From positions 154,363 through 218,362 of the forward strand of contig JAMFRP010000022.1 of assembly GCA_026224775.1 (NCBI GenBank): 64,000 bases of DNA, given 5' to 3'. The DNA is from Bacteroidota bacterium (GTDB taxonomy: Bacteria > Bacteroidota > Bacteroidia > Sphingobacteriales > Sphingobacteriaceae). Every line of letters starts with the position of its first letter. Within the stretch, counting starts at the first letter, position 1. Made by a program: the position numbers and the translations under genes. Below are positions 26,901 through 38,130 of this stretch, one piece after another. A model generated the notes under the pieces. It made no database searches, was not told where the DNA came from, and saw nothing but the letters and a program-made list of their open reading frames with translations.

Positions 26901-27500
26901 TTAAACTATTTTAATTTGATAGGCGGTTAATAAGCCCGCTAATCCCTGTGAAGAGAAAATCGCGTTTTTGATGTTGTTAAGCTCAGGATAGATGATATAA
27001 TTCTGGGCATCAACAAAATTGACTGAACTAAGATCGGTACGATTAAAAACAGCTCCCATTAAATCTGATCCACTAAAAGATGAACCTGCCAAATTAGCCT
27101 GGCTAAAGGTTACTTCTTTTATGGATGATTTATAGAATTGCGTTTTCGTCATTTTTCTGCCCATAAATGATGAATAATCCAATATGCATGAGTCAAATTT
27201 CACACCAAATAAAAAGCTAAGGCAATCACTAAAATTTACACCCAGTATTTTACAATTGATAAAAGTTATATCATTAAGTGTAGCGCCGTTTAACGCGACC
27301 ATAGACAGATTACAATCCTGAAAAGTACACTCTAAAAGTTTAGTGTGTGACAGATCAGTATCCGAAAGATCACATTTTTTGAATATACAGCTCTGAAATT
27401 CTCTATTTTTAATCGATTTTCCGGTATAACTTATACCTTCAAACGTTTTATTATCATGTGCCAAAGCTGTATTTAAAGTATCCATATCTGTATACAGCAA
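26901..27500 (-). CDS. Pentapeptide repeat protein
   Basis: This 199-residue protein consists of about 15 repeats of the A(D/N)LXX pattern (for example CDLSDTDLSHTKLLECTFQDCNLS), forming a right-handed beta-helix. No signal peptide. Some such proteins protect gyrase from quinolones, but most have unknown roles and no such claim is made here. It shares its strand with the DinB gene, which lies 20 bp upstream. Confidence 0.88.
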   Translation of the reverse strand: MLYTDMDTLNTALAHDNKTFEGISYTGKSIKNREFQSCIFKKCDLSDTDLSHTKLLECTFQDCNLSMVALNGATLNDITFINCKILGVNFSDCLSFLFGVKFDSCILDYSSFMGRKMTKTQFYKSSIKEVTFSQANLAGSSFSGSDLMGAVFNRTDLSSVNFVDAQNYIIYPELNNIKNAIFSSQGLAGLLTAYQIKIV

Positions 27501-27520
27501 AGATATAATTTAATTGCCTT

Positions 27521-27997
27521 TTACTTTTTCCATGCACCTAATAATCTTCTAATAATAACAATTTCGGCTATATGGTATGCGGCATGATCAGCCATTTGCA
27601 ATGCTTCCAGTAAAATGGTTTGCCCGTTTCCACCCGGGATTGGTTCATACAAATCACCCTTTTCAACAAGCGAAATAAATTCATCCCTGTCGCTGTTAAT
27701 TTGCTGAATAGAATCCTTCCAGGTATCATCATCTGTTGGTGCTGTTTCTTTAGGCCAATATTCCTCGGGCCACTTTGGAGACTGATGATTAGGATCAATA
27801 CAAAAATTCACCATATCCCATTGTGCAATTCTAATATGTTCAACCAACTGCCAAATACTGTAAGGCAAATTATCGGGTTTAACACCGCGCAAATCAGCAG
27901 GCAAACCAGCCAGTGCCTCTTTTAAATCAGCGTGCGCGCTACCACCCAGTAACAATTTTGATAATTCGGCAACTAATTTCTTATTCTGATTATCCAT
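27521..27997 (-). CDS. DinB family protein
   Basis: This 158-residue protein shows a four-helix DinB fold. A His near HIRIAQWDM (about 49) and the pair in DHAAYHIAEIV (about 136-140) fit the metal-binding His triad. Members include thiol-dependent S-transferases, but the substrate is not known. It is 20 bp upstream of the pentapeptide gene on the same strand. Confidence 0.88.
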   Translation of the reverse strand: MDNQNKKLVAELSKLLLGGSAHADLKEALAGLPADLRGVKPDNLPYSIWQLVEHIRIAQWDMVNFCIDPNHQSPKWPEEYWPKETAPTDDDTWKDSIQQINSDRDEFISLVEKGDLYEPIPGGNGQTILLEALQMADHAAYHIAEIVIIRRLLGAWKK

Positions 27998-28160
27998 TGA
28001 TGTAATTTTACTTAATAACAGCCATCCCGGTTTTTAGTTGCCAATATTTGATAATTTAAATCGCTACAACTATTGATTGCTTCTGCCGATTTTATTTGAA
28101 ATGATTTTATTTCGGCTAAAAGTTTTAAGTTTACCTTTAAAAAATTAATTGATTTCCACT

Positions 28161-29933
28161 GTGAATAAAATAATCATACCACTCCTGCTTGCGGCTGCAT
28201 TTTTTACAGGTTGTAAAAAAGATGGCTCTGTTGGGCCAGAAACAACTAAAGACGATGCCGCATTTACCGTTTATGAAGGTGCTTTTCTGGATGCGTTATG
28301 GAAACATGAACCGGATTGGGCAACATCGGTAGGATACCATAAGTATGATAGCCTTTTATATGCCCCAAGCAATAAAACCCGCGACAAGATGCTTGATTTT
28401 GACAAAGTACAACTTGATTCACTGGATCATTACCCGGTAGAGAAATTATCGCAGGATAACAGGATAGATTATTATATAATCCAAAACCAATTGCAGTACT
28501 CGCAATGGCAAATTACCACCCTAAAACAATATATGTGGGACCCAAGCCAATATAATGTAATTGGCTCTTTTGCTACTATTTTAAATGAGCATTATGCACC
28601 GCTCGATAAGCGACTGCGTAATTTTTATGAAAAGATGGCTTTTATTCCCGAGTATTATAAAGAAGCGGAGAAGCAAATTAAAGACCCGGTTATTGAGCTT
28701 ACTAATCTTGCAGAAGAACAGCTAACAGGTGGTTCAGGAGTTTTTGAAAAAGATTTCGCCGACTCATTAAGTAAAACCAAAATACCTGAAGCAGAAAAGA
28801 AATTAATGCTTGACCGGGCAACCGCATCAGTTACTGCCATAAAAGGTTTTGTGGATTGGTTAAAAAATATGAAAAACGATCATCCACGCAGCTTCAGATT
28901 GGGTAAGGAGCTTTATGATGACAAGTTTAAATATGTGCTGCAATCACAATATACTTCGCAACAGGTATTTAACGCTGCAATGGAGCGCAAGAAATACGTG
29001 CATCGCGAAATGGCAAAACTCAGCAAACAGTTGTGGCCTAAGTATTTTGGCACCAAAGCAATGCCAAAAGACAGCCTTGATTTAATAGGCGAATTGTTGG
29101 ATACTATCTCTACCCAGCACACCACAGTTGCAGAGTTTCAATCAACTATCGAGAATACAATACCTAAGTTAACCTCGTTCGTAAGAACAAAAGATCTGGT
29201 TACGCTTGATGCCTCAAAACCGTTAATCATTCGCAAAGAGCCCGCTTATATGGCTGGTGTAGCCGGTGCATCAATGAGTTCGCCTGGCCCTTATGATAAA
29301 GATGGAAACTCTTATTATAACGTTGGTAGTTTAGCGGGTTATTCACCTGAAAAAGCCGAAAGTTATTTACGCGAGTACAATAACTATACCCTGCAAATCC
29401 TCAGCATTCATGAAGCTATACCAGGCCATTATGTTCAGTTAATTTATGCAAATCAATCGCCGAGCTTAATAAAATCGGTATTGGGTAATAATGCCATGAT
29501 TGAAGGATGGGCAGTTTATGGTGAACAAATGATGATAGATAACGGCTATGACAGTACTGAACCTGAAATGAGGTTAATGTGGTACAAGTGGCATTTACGT
29601 TCGGTGTGTAATACAATTTTGGATTACGGCGTGCATGCAGGTGGTATGACTAAGCCAGATGCCATTAAACTACTAACTCATGAGGCCTTTCAACAACAAG
29701 CAGAAGCTGAGAATAAATGGATCCGTGTAACTGAAACCAGCGTACAGTTAGATTGCTATTTTACCGGCTACAAAGAGATAATGGATTTACGTGAAGCCTG
29801 GAAGAAAGATCAGGGAGATAAGTATAACCTGAAAGATTTTAACGAGAAGTTTTTAAGCTATGGCAGTGCCCCGGTTAAATATATTAAAGAGGCAATGATG
29901 AAAAAACAAACCACAACCAAGGATGCTAATTAG
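28161..29933 (+). CDS. DUF885 lipoprotein
   Basis: The frame is open from TTG 28149, but GTG 28161 gives a compact lipoprotein signal (MNKIIIPLLLAAAFFTGC, lipobox Cys) and is preferred (590 residues). The body matches DUF885: DALWKHEPDWATSVGYHKYD near 38-55, ILSIHEAIPGHYVQLIYA with a His-Glu-x2-x-Gly-His metal motif (about 419-430) and EGWAVYGEQM near 445. Such proteins are likely zinc peptidase-like hydrolases. The exact substrate is unknown. A terminator follows. Confidence 0.85.
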   Translation: MNKIIIPLLLAAAFFTGCKKDGSVGPETTKDDAAFTVYEGAFLDALWKHEPDWATSVGYHKYDSLLYAPSNKTRDKMLDFDKVQLDSLDHYPVEKLSQDNRIDYYIIQNQLQYSQWQITTLKQYMWDPSQYNVIGSFATILNEHYAPLDKRLRNFYEKMAFIPEYYKEAEKQIKDPVIELTNLAEEQLTGGSGVFEKDFADSLSKTKIPEAEKKLMLDRATASVTAIKGFVDWLKNMKNDHPRSFRLGKELYDDKFKYVLQSQYTSQQVFNAAMERKKYVHREMAKLSKQLWPKYFGTKAMPKDSLDLIGELLDTISTQHTTVAEFQSTIENTIPKLTSFVRTKDLVTLDASKPLIIRKEPAYMAGVAGASMSSPGPYDKDGNSYYNVGSLAGYSPEKAESYLREYNNYTLQILSIHEAIPGHYVQLIYANQSPSLIKSVLGNNAMIEGWAVYGEQMMIDNGYDSTEPEMRLMWYKWHLRSVCNTILDYGVHAGGMTKPDAIKLLTHEAFQQQAEAENKWIRVTETSVQLDCYFTGYKEIMDLREAWKKDQGDKYNLKDFNEKFLSYGSAPVKYIKEAMMKKQTTTKDAN

Positions 29934-29951
29934 TTTTAAATAAGCATATCT

Positions 29952-29992
29952 AAATAAGAAAGGCGATATAAAATATATCGCCTTTCTTATTT
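29952..29992 (+). terminator. Terminator after the DUF885 gene
   Basis: Long stem AAATAAGAAAGGCGATATA and its inverse around a 3-nt loop, ending in a T-rich run. It lies between the convergent DUF885 and YXWGXW genes and may serve both. Confidence 0.85.
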
Positions 29993-29997
29993 AATAA

Positions 29998-30303
29998 TTA
30001 TGACCAACGGCCGGCAACCCAAACATACCCTCTTGGACGGTTAGCCCAGTGGCCTGCTATCCAAACAGCATGCGGGCGTGGAGGTAATGCCCAATAACCA
30101 GCCTGGTAAACATATCTACCACCCCTATTGGTCCATTCTTCAGCAACCCAAACGTGGCGGCGAGATGGAGCAGGAGGACGGGCAACAATAACCGTACGTG
30201 GGCGCGCAGGGCGTACTCTTACTATAATTTGTGCATTACTTTTTACAGCGGTAAATAATGATACTGCCATAAATAACATTAAAACTTTACTTAGCTTTTT
30301 CAT
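29998..30303 (-). CDS. YXWGXW repeat protein (exported)
   Basis: This 101-residue protein has a signal peptide ending near 24 (SNA before Gln), an Arg/Pro-rich linker and three aromatic repeats of the Y/HxWGxW type (HVWVAEEW, AVWIAGHW, YVWVAGRWS). Function unknown; such proteins are surface or periplasmic. The short length is usual for the family. Confidence 0.88.
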   Translation of the reverse strand: MKKLSKVLMLFMAVSLFTAVKSNAQIIVRVRPARPRTVIVARPPAPSRRHVWVAEEWTNRGGRYVYQAGYWALPPRPHAVWIAGHWANRPRGYVWVAGRWS

Positions 30304-30410
30304 AATAGATAATATTTGTTTTTATAATAATAGATACTTAAATCTAAAAATGGTTTAATTAAAACTTACTTTAGGGTATGGCTGTTTTTTGTTGGGGTTT
30401 GCGAATTAGC

Positions 30411-30446
30411 AAAAAAGGCGCTAGATTTTAACTATCGCCCTTTTAT
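30411..30446 (-). terminator. Terminator after the outer-membrane barrel gene
   Basis: Stem AAAGGGCGATAG pairing with CTAGCGCCTTTT (one mismatch) on the minus strand followed by T residues, 18 bp after the stop of the barrel gene. Confidence 0.7.
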
Positions 30447-30463
30447 TCAAATACAACTGTTTA

Positions 30464-31237
30464 TTACCTGCCAAACGTTAACGCATAACCAATATCAGCA
30501 GTAGCGGCACCAGTGTTATTTTTACCATTTGCAGTACCTTTTTGGATATTTAAAAAGCCGTAATTTCCTCCCCCTTCAATAAAAATACTGCTTCGCTTTA
30601 TTTTATAAGCGAGCCCCAGGTTACCCTCAACACCAAAGTTCACGTTGTTAAGCTGGGATTTAATATCATTATTGGCATCAAAAGACTTTTCGCCAAAAGG
30701 TAGCGGCTGCTGGCCTGATGCATCAGCATAAAATTCACTTGAGCCGCTGGTCACCTGATGCGCCGAAACAAGCAAACCTAAAAATGGTCCTGCATCAATA
30801 TAAATTCTAAAAGGCGATCGGTGAAAATTGTACCCAAATTTTGCAAGGACGGGCAACATAAGGTAATTTAACTTAGCCTCGCTTTTATAATTCGCATACA
30901 AATATGTTGGCGGGGTTTGATTTTGTGCCTGATAATACTCAGTTGCCTGTGAAGGTGTGGGGAATGCCTGTAAACCATCTTTTTTTCCTCCCTGAGATGA
31001 ATATTCAAGCATTGGTTGTAATGAAAACAGATCGCTGAATTTAAATTCGGCAAATATTCCCGCATCTGGCCCCTGCCGCGAGCTATAGCCGGTATTTAGG
31101 GGATTTTGCTCGCTACCGCCAGCCGTTAAATTAGGTATACTAATACCTCCGCGTACGCCTATTGCTATATCCTGAGCACTTGCATTAAAATAAGACAACA
31201 GACCTAAAACTAATAAGTACAAAATTGATTTTTTCAT
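30464..31237 (-). CDS. Outer membrane beta-barrel (PorT-like) protein
   Basis: This 257-residue protein has a signal peptide ending near residue 21 (ASA before Gln). The sequence has alternating hydrophobic strands and the IAIGVRGGISIPNLTAGG opening, with GEGGGNYGFLNIQ-like barrel blocks and a terminal Phe-Gly-Arg. It matches outer membrane barrel family 2/PorT-like proteins. Function not known. Confidence 0.85.
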   Translation of the reverse strand: MKKSILYLLVLGLLSYFNASAQDIAIGVRGGISIPNLTAGGSEQNPLNTGYSSRQGPDAGIFAEFKFSDLFSLQPMLEYSSQGGKKDGLQAFPTPSQATEYYQAQNQTPPTYLYANYKSEAKLNYLMLPVLAKFGYNFHRSPFRIYIDAGPFLGLLVSAHQVTSGSSEFYADASGQQPLPFGEKSFDANNDIKSQLNNVNFGVEGNLGLAYKIKRSSIFIEGGGNYGFLNIQKGTANGKNNTGAATADIGYALTFGR

Positions 31238-31412
31238 AAAAACAAGATTTAAAGGTTACTTAAATTAGTTGACTGCATCAAAGTGAATTGATGCTTGCGT
31301 TCATTTATAGCAAATAGGAGTAAAATTACAAACGCTAATATTTAACTATTTAGAATAAATTTGGTTTTAATCTTTAGTAGAATATTCGGTTTTAAACATC
31401 TCTACATACTAA

Positions 31413-33443
<2,031 letters not shown>

Positions 33444-33536
33444 TTTGTAATAAAAATGATATACATTAAACCTTATTAAGATTCACTCGTTTAACTAATA
33501 GGCATGTATATTTGCCCTCACCTATTATCTGTTAGT

Positions 33537-33764
33537 ATGTCTCAAATTTACCAAATACAATCAGCTATTTTTTGCGAACCCTGCAAAGAATGCGGCGCAA
33601 GGCCGGTTTTGAAATTAGAAAAATCACAATATACCGTAATGTGCCCCAATAACCCCAACCACTACAGTACGAAACCTGGCTTAGCAGATGTTAATGACTG
33701 GAATTTGAAAAATAAGGCCCATAAGGTGTTTGAAAAAGGAACGCCGGTGCAAAAGGCGTCGTAA
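33537..33764 (+). CDS. Small zinc-ribbon protein (Lar-like pattern)
   Basis: ATG 33537 gives 75 residues (MSQIYQIQ start); an earlier in-frame ATG at 33504 is less likely. A FCEPCKECGARPVL segment with two CxxC pairs and a later MCPN (Cys near 40) suggests a zinc ribbon, ending in a Trp-Asn motif (DVNDWN) as in Lar/restriction-alleviation-like proteins. This family link is weak. It follows ligA by 93 bp and is not recognised further. Confidence 0.6.
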   Translation: MSQIYQIQSAIFCEPCKECGARPVLKLEKSQYTVMCPNNPNHYSTKPGLADVNDWNLKNKAHKVFEKGTPVQKAS

Positions 33765-33888
33765 AGACGCAAAACATACATACACCTTCACTTTTTGTTT
33801 AATTATTAAAAGCGATATTAAGATAAAAGATCAAAAATTTATAAGCTAAAATCATAAAATCTTATCTTAGCATCCTTTAACAATAAAC

Positions 33889-34770
33889 ATGAATAAATTT
33901 CACGGAACTGGAGTAGCTATTGTAACTCCTTTTCAGGCAGACGGGCAGGTTGATTACGACGGGCTTACAAACCTGGTAAACTATTTAATTGATAACGGGG
34001 TTGATTATCTCGTATCCTTAGGAACAACCGGCGAAAACGCCACATTGAGTCAGGAAGAAAAGAAGAAGATATTTGCCCATACCGCGCAAGTTGTTGCAGG
34101 TAGAGTTGGCCTTGTAGCCGGCATTGCGAGCAATAATACGCTTGATGTAGTTGAGCAGATAAAGCAATATGACACCACTGGTTATGATGCCATATTATCT
34201 GCCAGTCCTGCTTACAATAAACCAACGCAGGAAGGCATATATCAACATTATAAGGCCATAGCCGAAGTATCTCCCCTACCGGTAATTTTATACAACGTAC
34301 CCAGCCGTACAGGCAGCAACGTAAGCGCTGAAACTACTGTGAGGCTTGCTAAAGATTTTAAAAACATTATCGGCACCAAAGAAGCTTCAGGAAACTTTGA
34401 TCAGCTTAACCAGATTATGCGCGATAAGCCTGAAGGTTTTATGGTAATATCAGGAGATGATCCTATTACTTTGCCTATGATAGCATTGGGTGCTGTAGGT
34501 GTTATTTCGGTAGTAGCTAATGCAATACCCCGCCACTTTTCAAACATGATACGCTTATGCCTCAACGGTGATTATAAAGCCGCTCAAAAGCCCCATTTGC
34601 AAACCATTGACTTTACCAGGTTAATGTTTGTTGAAGGCAGCCCGGCCGGTGTTAAAACGGCCTTGAAACATTTACAAATCTGCGGCGACACCTTAAGGTT
34701 ACCATTGGTACAGGTTAGCGATACCACTGCCCAACGAATAATACAAGAGACACAAAAACTCACTAAGTAA
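33889..34770 (+). CDS. dapA: 4-hydroxy-tetrahydrodipicolinate synthase DapA
   Basis: This 293-residue protein is a canonical DapA (EC 4.3.3.7). It condenses pyruvate and aspartate semialdehyde at the first committed step to lysine and meso-diaminopimelate. Key residues: Thr46-Thr47 in GTTGEN, Tyr135 in YNVPSRTG and Schiff-base Lys164 in GTKEASGN. The terminator follows at once. MurE in this window carries the DNPR motif and so uses the DAP this pathway makes. Confidence 0.95.
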   Translation: MNKFHGTGVAIVTPFQADGQVDYDGLTNLVNYLIDNGVDYLVSLGTTGENATLSQEEKKKIFAHTAQVVAGRVGLVAGIASNNTLDVVEQIKQYDTTGYDAILSASPAYNKPTQEGIYQHYKAIAEVSPLPVILYNVPSRTGSNVSAETTVRLAKDFKNIIGTKEASGNFDQLNQIMRDKPEGFMVISGDDPITLPMIALGAVGVISVVANAIPRHFSNMIRLCLNGDYKAAQKPHLQTIDFTRLMFVEGSPAGVKTALKHLQICGDTLRLPLVQVSDTTAQRIIQETQKLTK

Positions 34771-34802
34771 AAAAAGCCCGGTTAAATCAACCGGGCTTTT
34801 TA
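34771..34802 (+). terminator. dapA terminator
   Basis: Stem AAAAAGCCCGGTT and its inverse around AAATC, followed by Ts, starting right after the dapA stop. Confidence 0.95.
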
Positions 34803-34834
34803 CACATCATGTAAAGTTCTTTTCCAGAGGCGCC

Positions 34835-35011
34835 TTATTTCTTATTTTTAGATTCCTGGACTTCCAGTCTGATCGCTTGAGCAAGGTTTTTAAGGTCTTG
34901 CATACCTTTACGAACGCGGGTTCCTGCCGCACTGTTACCTTTGTTGTAAAACTTGTCAGCGTCGGCCTCAAGTGATGCAATCAATTCCTTTACTTCAGTA
35001 AATTTCTTCAT
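34835..35011 (-). CDS. Histone H1-like protein Hc1
   Basis: A 58-residue basic protein, too short for a usual length cut-off. It begins MKKFTEVKELIASLEADADK and contains FYNKGNSAAGTRVRKGMQDLKNLAQAIRLEVQ (ends only given here by position, about 21-52), ending KNKK. This matches the Hc1-type histone-like proteins found widely in Bacteroidota. It should bind DNA and affect nucleoid structure. Its 240-bp upstream region is very AT-rich. Confidence 0.92.
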   Translation of the reverse strand: MKKFTEVKELIASLEADADKFYNKGNSAAGTRVRKGMQDLKNLAQAIRLEVQESKNKK

Positions 35012-35254
35012 TTGTGTTACTCCTTTTAAATAATGAGGGTTTATTGTTAACTTAAAGCTAATCTAAAATCTTTTTATCTAAAAAAAAACTTTAAACTAAA
35101 AAAAATACGGCCTTTAAAGTGGTTTTTTTCAACATTTTGCATTATTTCGGATATTATATCCTTATTATTTAATAATAATATAATTCTATTAGGTAAAGTC
35201 TTTACTCCTTATACGGTTTAACAACTAATTAGAATGTTACCAAAAAAGATAATT

Positions 35255-36688
35255 TTAAAAGTTTGATGCTAAAATATCCGGATGATTTTGATGCGTTTTT
35301 ATGATCAATTCGCCAAATAAGGTATTCGCCCAGGCAAACCATTTACGGGTAAAATCAGCAGCATTATCCCTATTAAACGACTCATGCATAAAACCAGTGC
35401 CCGCATGTGTTGATCGTAGCCAACTGATGCAGGTTTTTATTTCTGCTTTATCAGTTGATGTTAAGGCCCGGATTATAATGCTCATTGGCCATATATAATT
35501 TAACCCAACGTGAGGCCCACCGATACCTTCGGCTGCTTTTCCCTTAAAAAAATATGGGTTATCATGGCTTAATACCATCCGCCGGGTATTTTGATATAGC
35601 GGATCTTGTTCAGTCATTGCACCCAGATAAGGCAACGCTAATAAACTTGGCACATTGGCATCATCCATAAATAATTGATTGCCGAAACCATCAACTTCAA
35701 AAGCCAAAACTTTACCATATACCGGATGCTGAGCAGTAGCATATTTCTCCAAAGCGATATGTACTTCTTTTGCTAAAGCTGTACACTCATTTGCAGTTAC
35801 GTCATCCTTAGCAATATTACGGTACATTTCAGCCATTTGGTTTAAGCTTGTCACGGCAAAATAGTTTGACGGGATAAGGAATGGATAAATAGTAGCATCA
35901 TCCGAAGGGCGGAAAACTGAACATATTAGCCCAACAGGTTTAACCGGGTTGCCATAACCACCAAGGGGTGCGGTATCGGTAGATACTTCTGTTTTGCGCT
36001 GGAAATGATATGGGCCTAAATCATGTTTGCGTTGTTGTTGTTTAAATGTTTGTACGATAAGCTTGCCTGCCTTTTGCCAGTTTTCATCAAAGAAACTGCT
36101 GTCGCCGCTTATTTTCCAATAGTTATAGGCTAATCTCACCGGGTAACAAAGTGAATCAACTTCGAATTTGCGTTCGTGCAATTCGGGCTTCATGGTGGTG
36201 TTATCAGAATCCCACTCACTACCCGTTGGGCCGAAGTTAAAGGCATTAGCATAAGGATCAATCAGGATATACTTAGCTTGCCTATTTATCACACCTTTAA
36301 TTACGTTTTTAAGCCTCGCATCCGACTTTATCAGCGGCATATAAGGCCAAACCTGCGCAGATGAATCGCGCATCCACATGGCGTTTATATCGCCTGTAAT
36401 TACAAAAGTATCCGGGCGACCATCGGCTTCGGTATAGTTAACTGTGGTATCTAAAGTATTAGGGTAACAGTTCTCGAACAGCCATGCCAGTTCGGGATCT
36501 TTTATAGTGGCTTTGATGCTTTTTATTTTCGCTTCAACTGCTTCGCTGGTAAACTTTCGATTGGCTAATTTAGGGCGAAGGCTTTCAAATTTAGCAAGCT
36601 TATTTGCGAACCAGGCGGGTCTTAAACCCATGCCGATACCGGCAGTTGTAATTCCATTAACTTTTATAAAGTTGCGGCGTGAGATCAT
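35255..36688 (-). CDS. Glycoside hydrolase family 125 (exo-alpha-1,6-mannosidase)
   Basis: This 477-residue enzyme starts MISRRNFIKVNG, a Tat-like twin-arginine signal, so it is exported folded. The GH125 body contains YTEADGRPDTFVITGDINAMWMRDSSAQVWPYMPL (about 79-113), with the MWMRDS motif that is diagnostic. Other features are GPTGSEWDSDNTT and the FYFKGKAAEGIGGPHVG block. It trims alpha-1,6-linked mannose from glycans. It has no mannan partner genes nearby, so it stands alone. Confidence 0.9.
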   Translation of the reverse strand: MISRRNFIKVNGITTAGIGMGLRPAWFANKLAKFESLRPKLANRKFTSEAVEAKIKSIKATIKDPELAWLFENCYPNTLDTTVNYTEADGRPDTFVITGDINAMWMRDSSAQVWPYMPLIKSDARLKNVIKGVINRQAKYILIDPYANAFNFGPTGSEWDSDNTTMKPELHERKFEVDSLCYPVRLAYNYWKISGDSSFFDENWQKAGKLIVQTFKQQQRKHDLGPYHFQRKTEVSTDTAPLGGYGNPVKPVGLICSVFRPSDDATIYPFLIPSNYFAVTSLNQMAEMYRNIAKDDVTANECTALAKEVHIALEKYATAQHPVYGKVLAFEVDGFGNQLFMDDANVPSLLALPYLGAMTEQDPLYQNTRRMVLSHDNPYFFKGKAAEGIGGPHVGLNYIWPMSIIIRALTSTDKAEIKTCISWLRSTHAGTGFMHESFNRDNAADFTRKWFAWANTLFGELIIKTHQNHPDILASNF

Positions 36689-36707
36689 AGTTAGAATTGG
36701 TTTATAA

Positions 36708-36738
36708 ACAAAAAAGCCTTTCGGCTATCCGAAAGGCT
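36708..36738 (-). terminator. Terminator after the alpha-oxoamine synthase gene
   Basis: AGCCTTTCGG and CCGAAAGGCT stem with ATAG loop, followed on the minus strand by T residues. Confidence 0.9.
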
Positions 36739-36760
36739 AATGTAAATGTTTCTTTATATT

Positions 36761-38005
36761 TTAAACAACAGGAACGTTGTTTTCTTTGTAAAATCCTGCT
36801 TTTAATTTTTCTCCCATCTCTGTGTAAGCATCTAATGTGCGTTGTACATCTTCAAGGCTATGTGCCGCGGTTGGTATCAACCTTAATAAGATAATGCCTT
36901 TTGGTATAACCGGATAGATCACAATAGAGCAAAAGATCCCATAGTTCTCACGTAAGTCGCGGGTTAAAGCGGTTGCTTCATATAGATCACCTTGCAAAAT
37001 TACAGGTGTAACCATGGTGTTACTTACGCCAATATCAAAACCGCGTTCTTTTAAACCGGTCTGTAGCGTTTTAGCGATCAACCACAGTTTTTCGCGCAGC
37101 TCTGGCTTAGATTTAAGCAACTCGAAACGTTTTTTAAGGCCGATAACCATTGGCATTGGCAAAGCCTTAGCAAAGGTTTGCGAGCGCATATTATAACGCA
37201 GGTAATTAACAATTTCACGATCTGCGGCTACAAAGCCACCTATACCCGCCATTGATTTGGCAAATGTACCAAAGTAAACATCCACATCATCAACACAATC
37301 CTGCTCTTCATGTGTACCTGCACCGGTTGGGCCCATAGTACCAAAACCGTGCGCGTCATCAACCAATAAACGGAAATTGAATTTCTTTTTTAGCTCGCTG
37401 ATCTCTTTTAATTTACCCTGCGCGCCCGACATGCCAAATACACCTTCGGTAATTAATAAAATACCGCCGCCTGATTGCTCTGTTAATTTTGTAGCGCGCT
37501 CCAATTGCTTTTCGCAGCTTTCCAAATCATTATGCTGGTATACAAAACGCTTGCCCATGTGCATGCGCAAACCATCAATTATACAAGCATGTGACTCCGC
37601 ATCATAAACTATAACATCGTTACGATCAACCAGTGCATCTATAATAGATAGCATTCCCTGGTAACCATAATTCAGTAAATATGCAGCTTCTTTGCCGACA
37701 AAGGCAGCCAGATCATTCTCTAATTCTTCGTGATGGATGGAGTTACCCGACATCATGCGGGCACCCATTGGGTAGGCCAAACCGTAATCAGCAGTTGCCT
37801 GCGTATCAGCTTCCCTTACTTCGGGATGATTAGCTAAACCCAAATAATTGTTAAGGCTCCAAACCAAATGTTCTTTACCGTTAAACATCATGTGCGGGCC
37901 GATTTCGCCTTCCAGTTTTGGGTAGGAGAAATAACCATGCGACCATTTTTGATGCTGCCCAAGCGGGCCACCCATGCTTTTTAAAATCTTGTCAAATAAA
38001 TCCAA
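36761..38005 (-). CDS. Alpha-oxoamine synthase family PLP enzyme (KBL/serine palmitoyltransferase-like)
   Basis: TTG 38005 (MDLFDKILKSMGG) is preferred (414 residues). The longer frame from 38113 begins inside the ftsZ terminator. Family marks: YPMGARMMSGNSIHHEELE, DAESHACIIDGLRMHMG, VDDAHGFGTMGPTGAG, and the Schiff-base Lys in GTFAKSMAGIGGFVAA. It condenses an amino acid with an acyl-CoA (glycine C-acetyltransferase, serine palmitoyltransferase or a sulfonolipid cysteate enzyme are possible). The sequence is the widespread Bacteroidota type. Which reaction it does cannot be read here. Confidence 0.85.
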   Translation of the reverse strand: MDLFDKILKSMGGPLGQHQKWSHGYFSYPKLEGEIGPHMMFNGKEHLVWSLNNYLGLANHPEVREADTQATADYGLAYPMGARMMSGNSIHHEELENDLAAFVGKEAAYLLNYGYQGMLSIIDALVDRNDVIVYDAESHACIIDGLRMHMGKRFVYQHNDLESCEKQLERATKLTEQSGGGILLITEGVFGMSGAQGKLKEISELKKKFNFRLLVDDAHGFGTMGPTGAGTHEEQDCVDDVDVYFGTFAKSMAGIGGFVAADREIVNYLRYNMRSQTFAKALPMPMVIGLKKRFELLKSKPELREKLWLIAKTLQTGLKERGFDIGVSNTMVTPVILQGDLYEATALTRDLRENYGIFCSIVIYPVIPKGIILLRLIPTAAHSLEDVQRTLDAYTEMGEKLKAGFYKENNVPVV

Positions 38006-38082
38006 AATGGTAAAATTATGCGTTAAAAATTTTACAAATATAGCCGTTTTACAGGGCCTTAACAATCCACAAAATGTAAAAA

Positions 38083-38112
38083 AGCCTTTGCGTATTACAC
38101 ACAAAGGCTTCA
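38083..38112 (-). terminator. ftsZ terminator
   Basis: Stem AAGCCTTTG and CAAAGGCTT with a run of T on the minus strand, 20 bp after the ftsZ stop. It marks the end of the dcw cluster and rules out the far-upstream start of the next gene. Confidence 0.92.
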
Positions 38113-38130
38113 TATATATTTCTAAACTAA

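Noticed and set aside
38006..38113. Upstream ATG start of the alpha-oxoamine synthase gene at 38113
   Set aside because: The extension runs through the ftsZ terminator hairpin and adds residues not seen in the family, so TTG 38005 is preferred.
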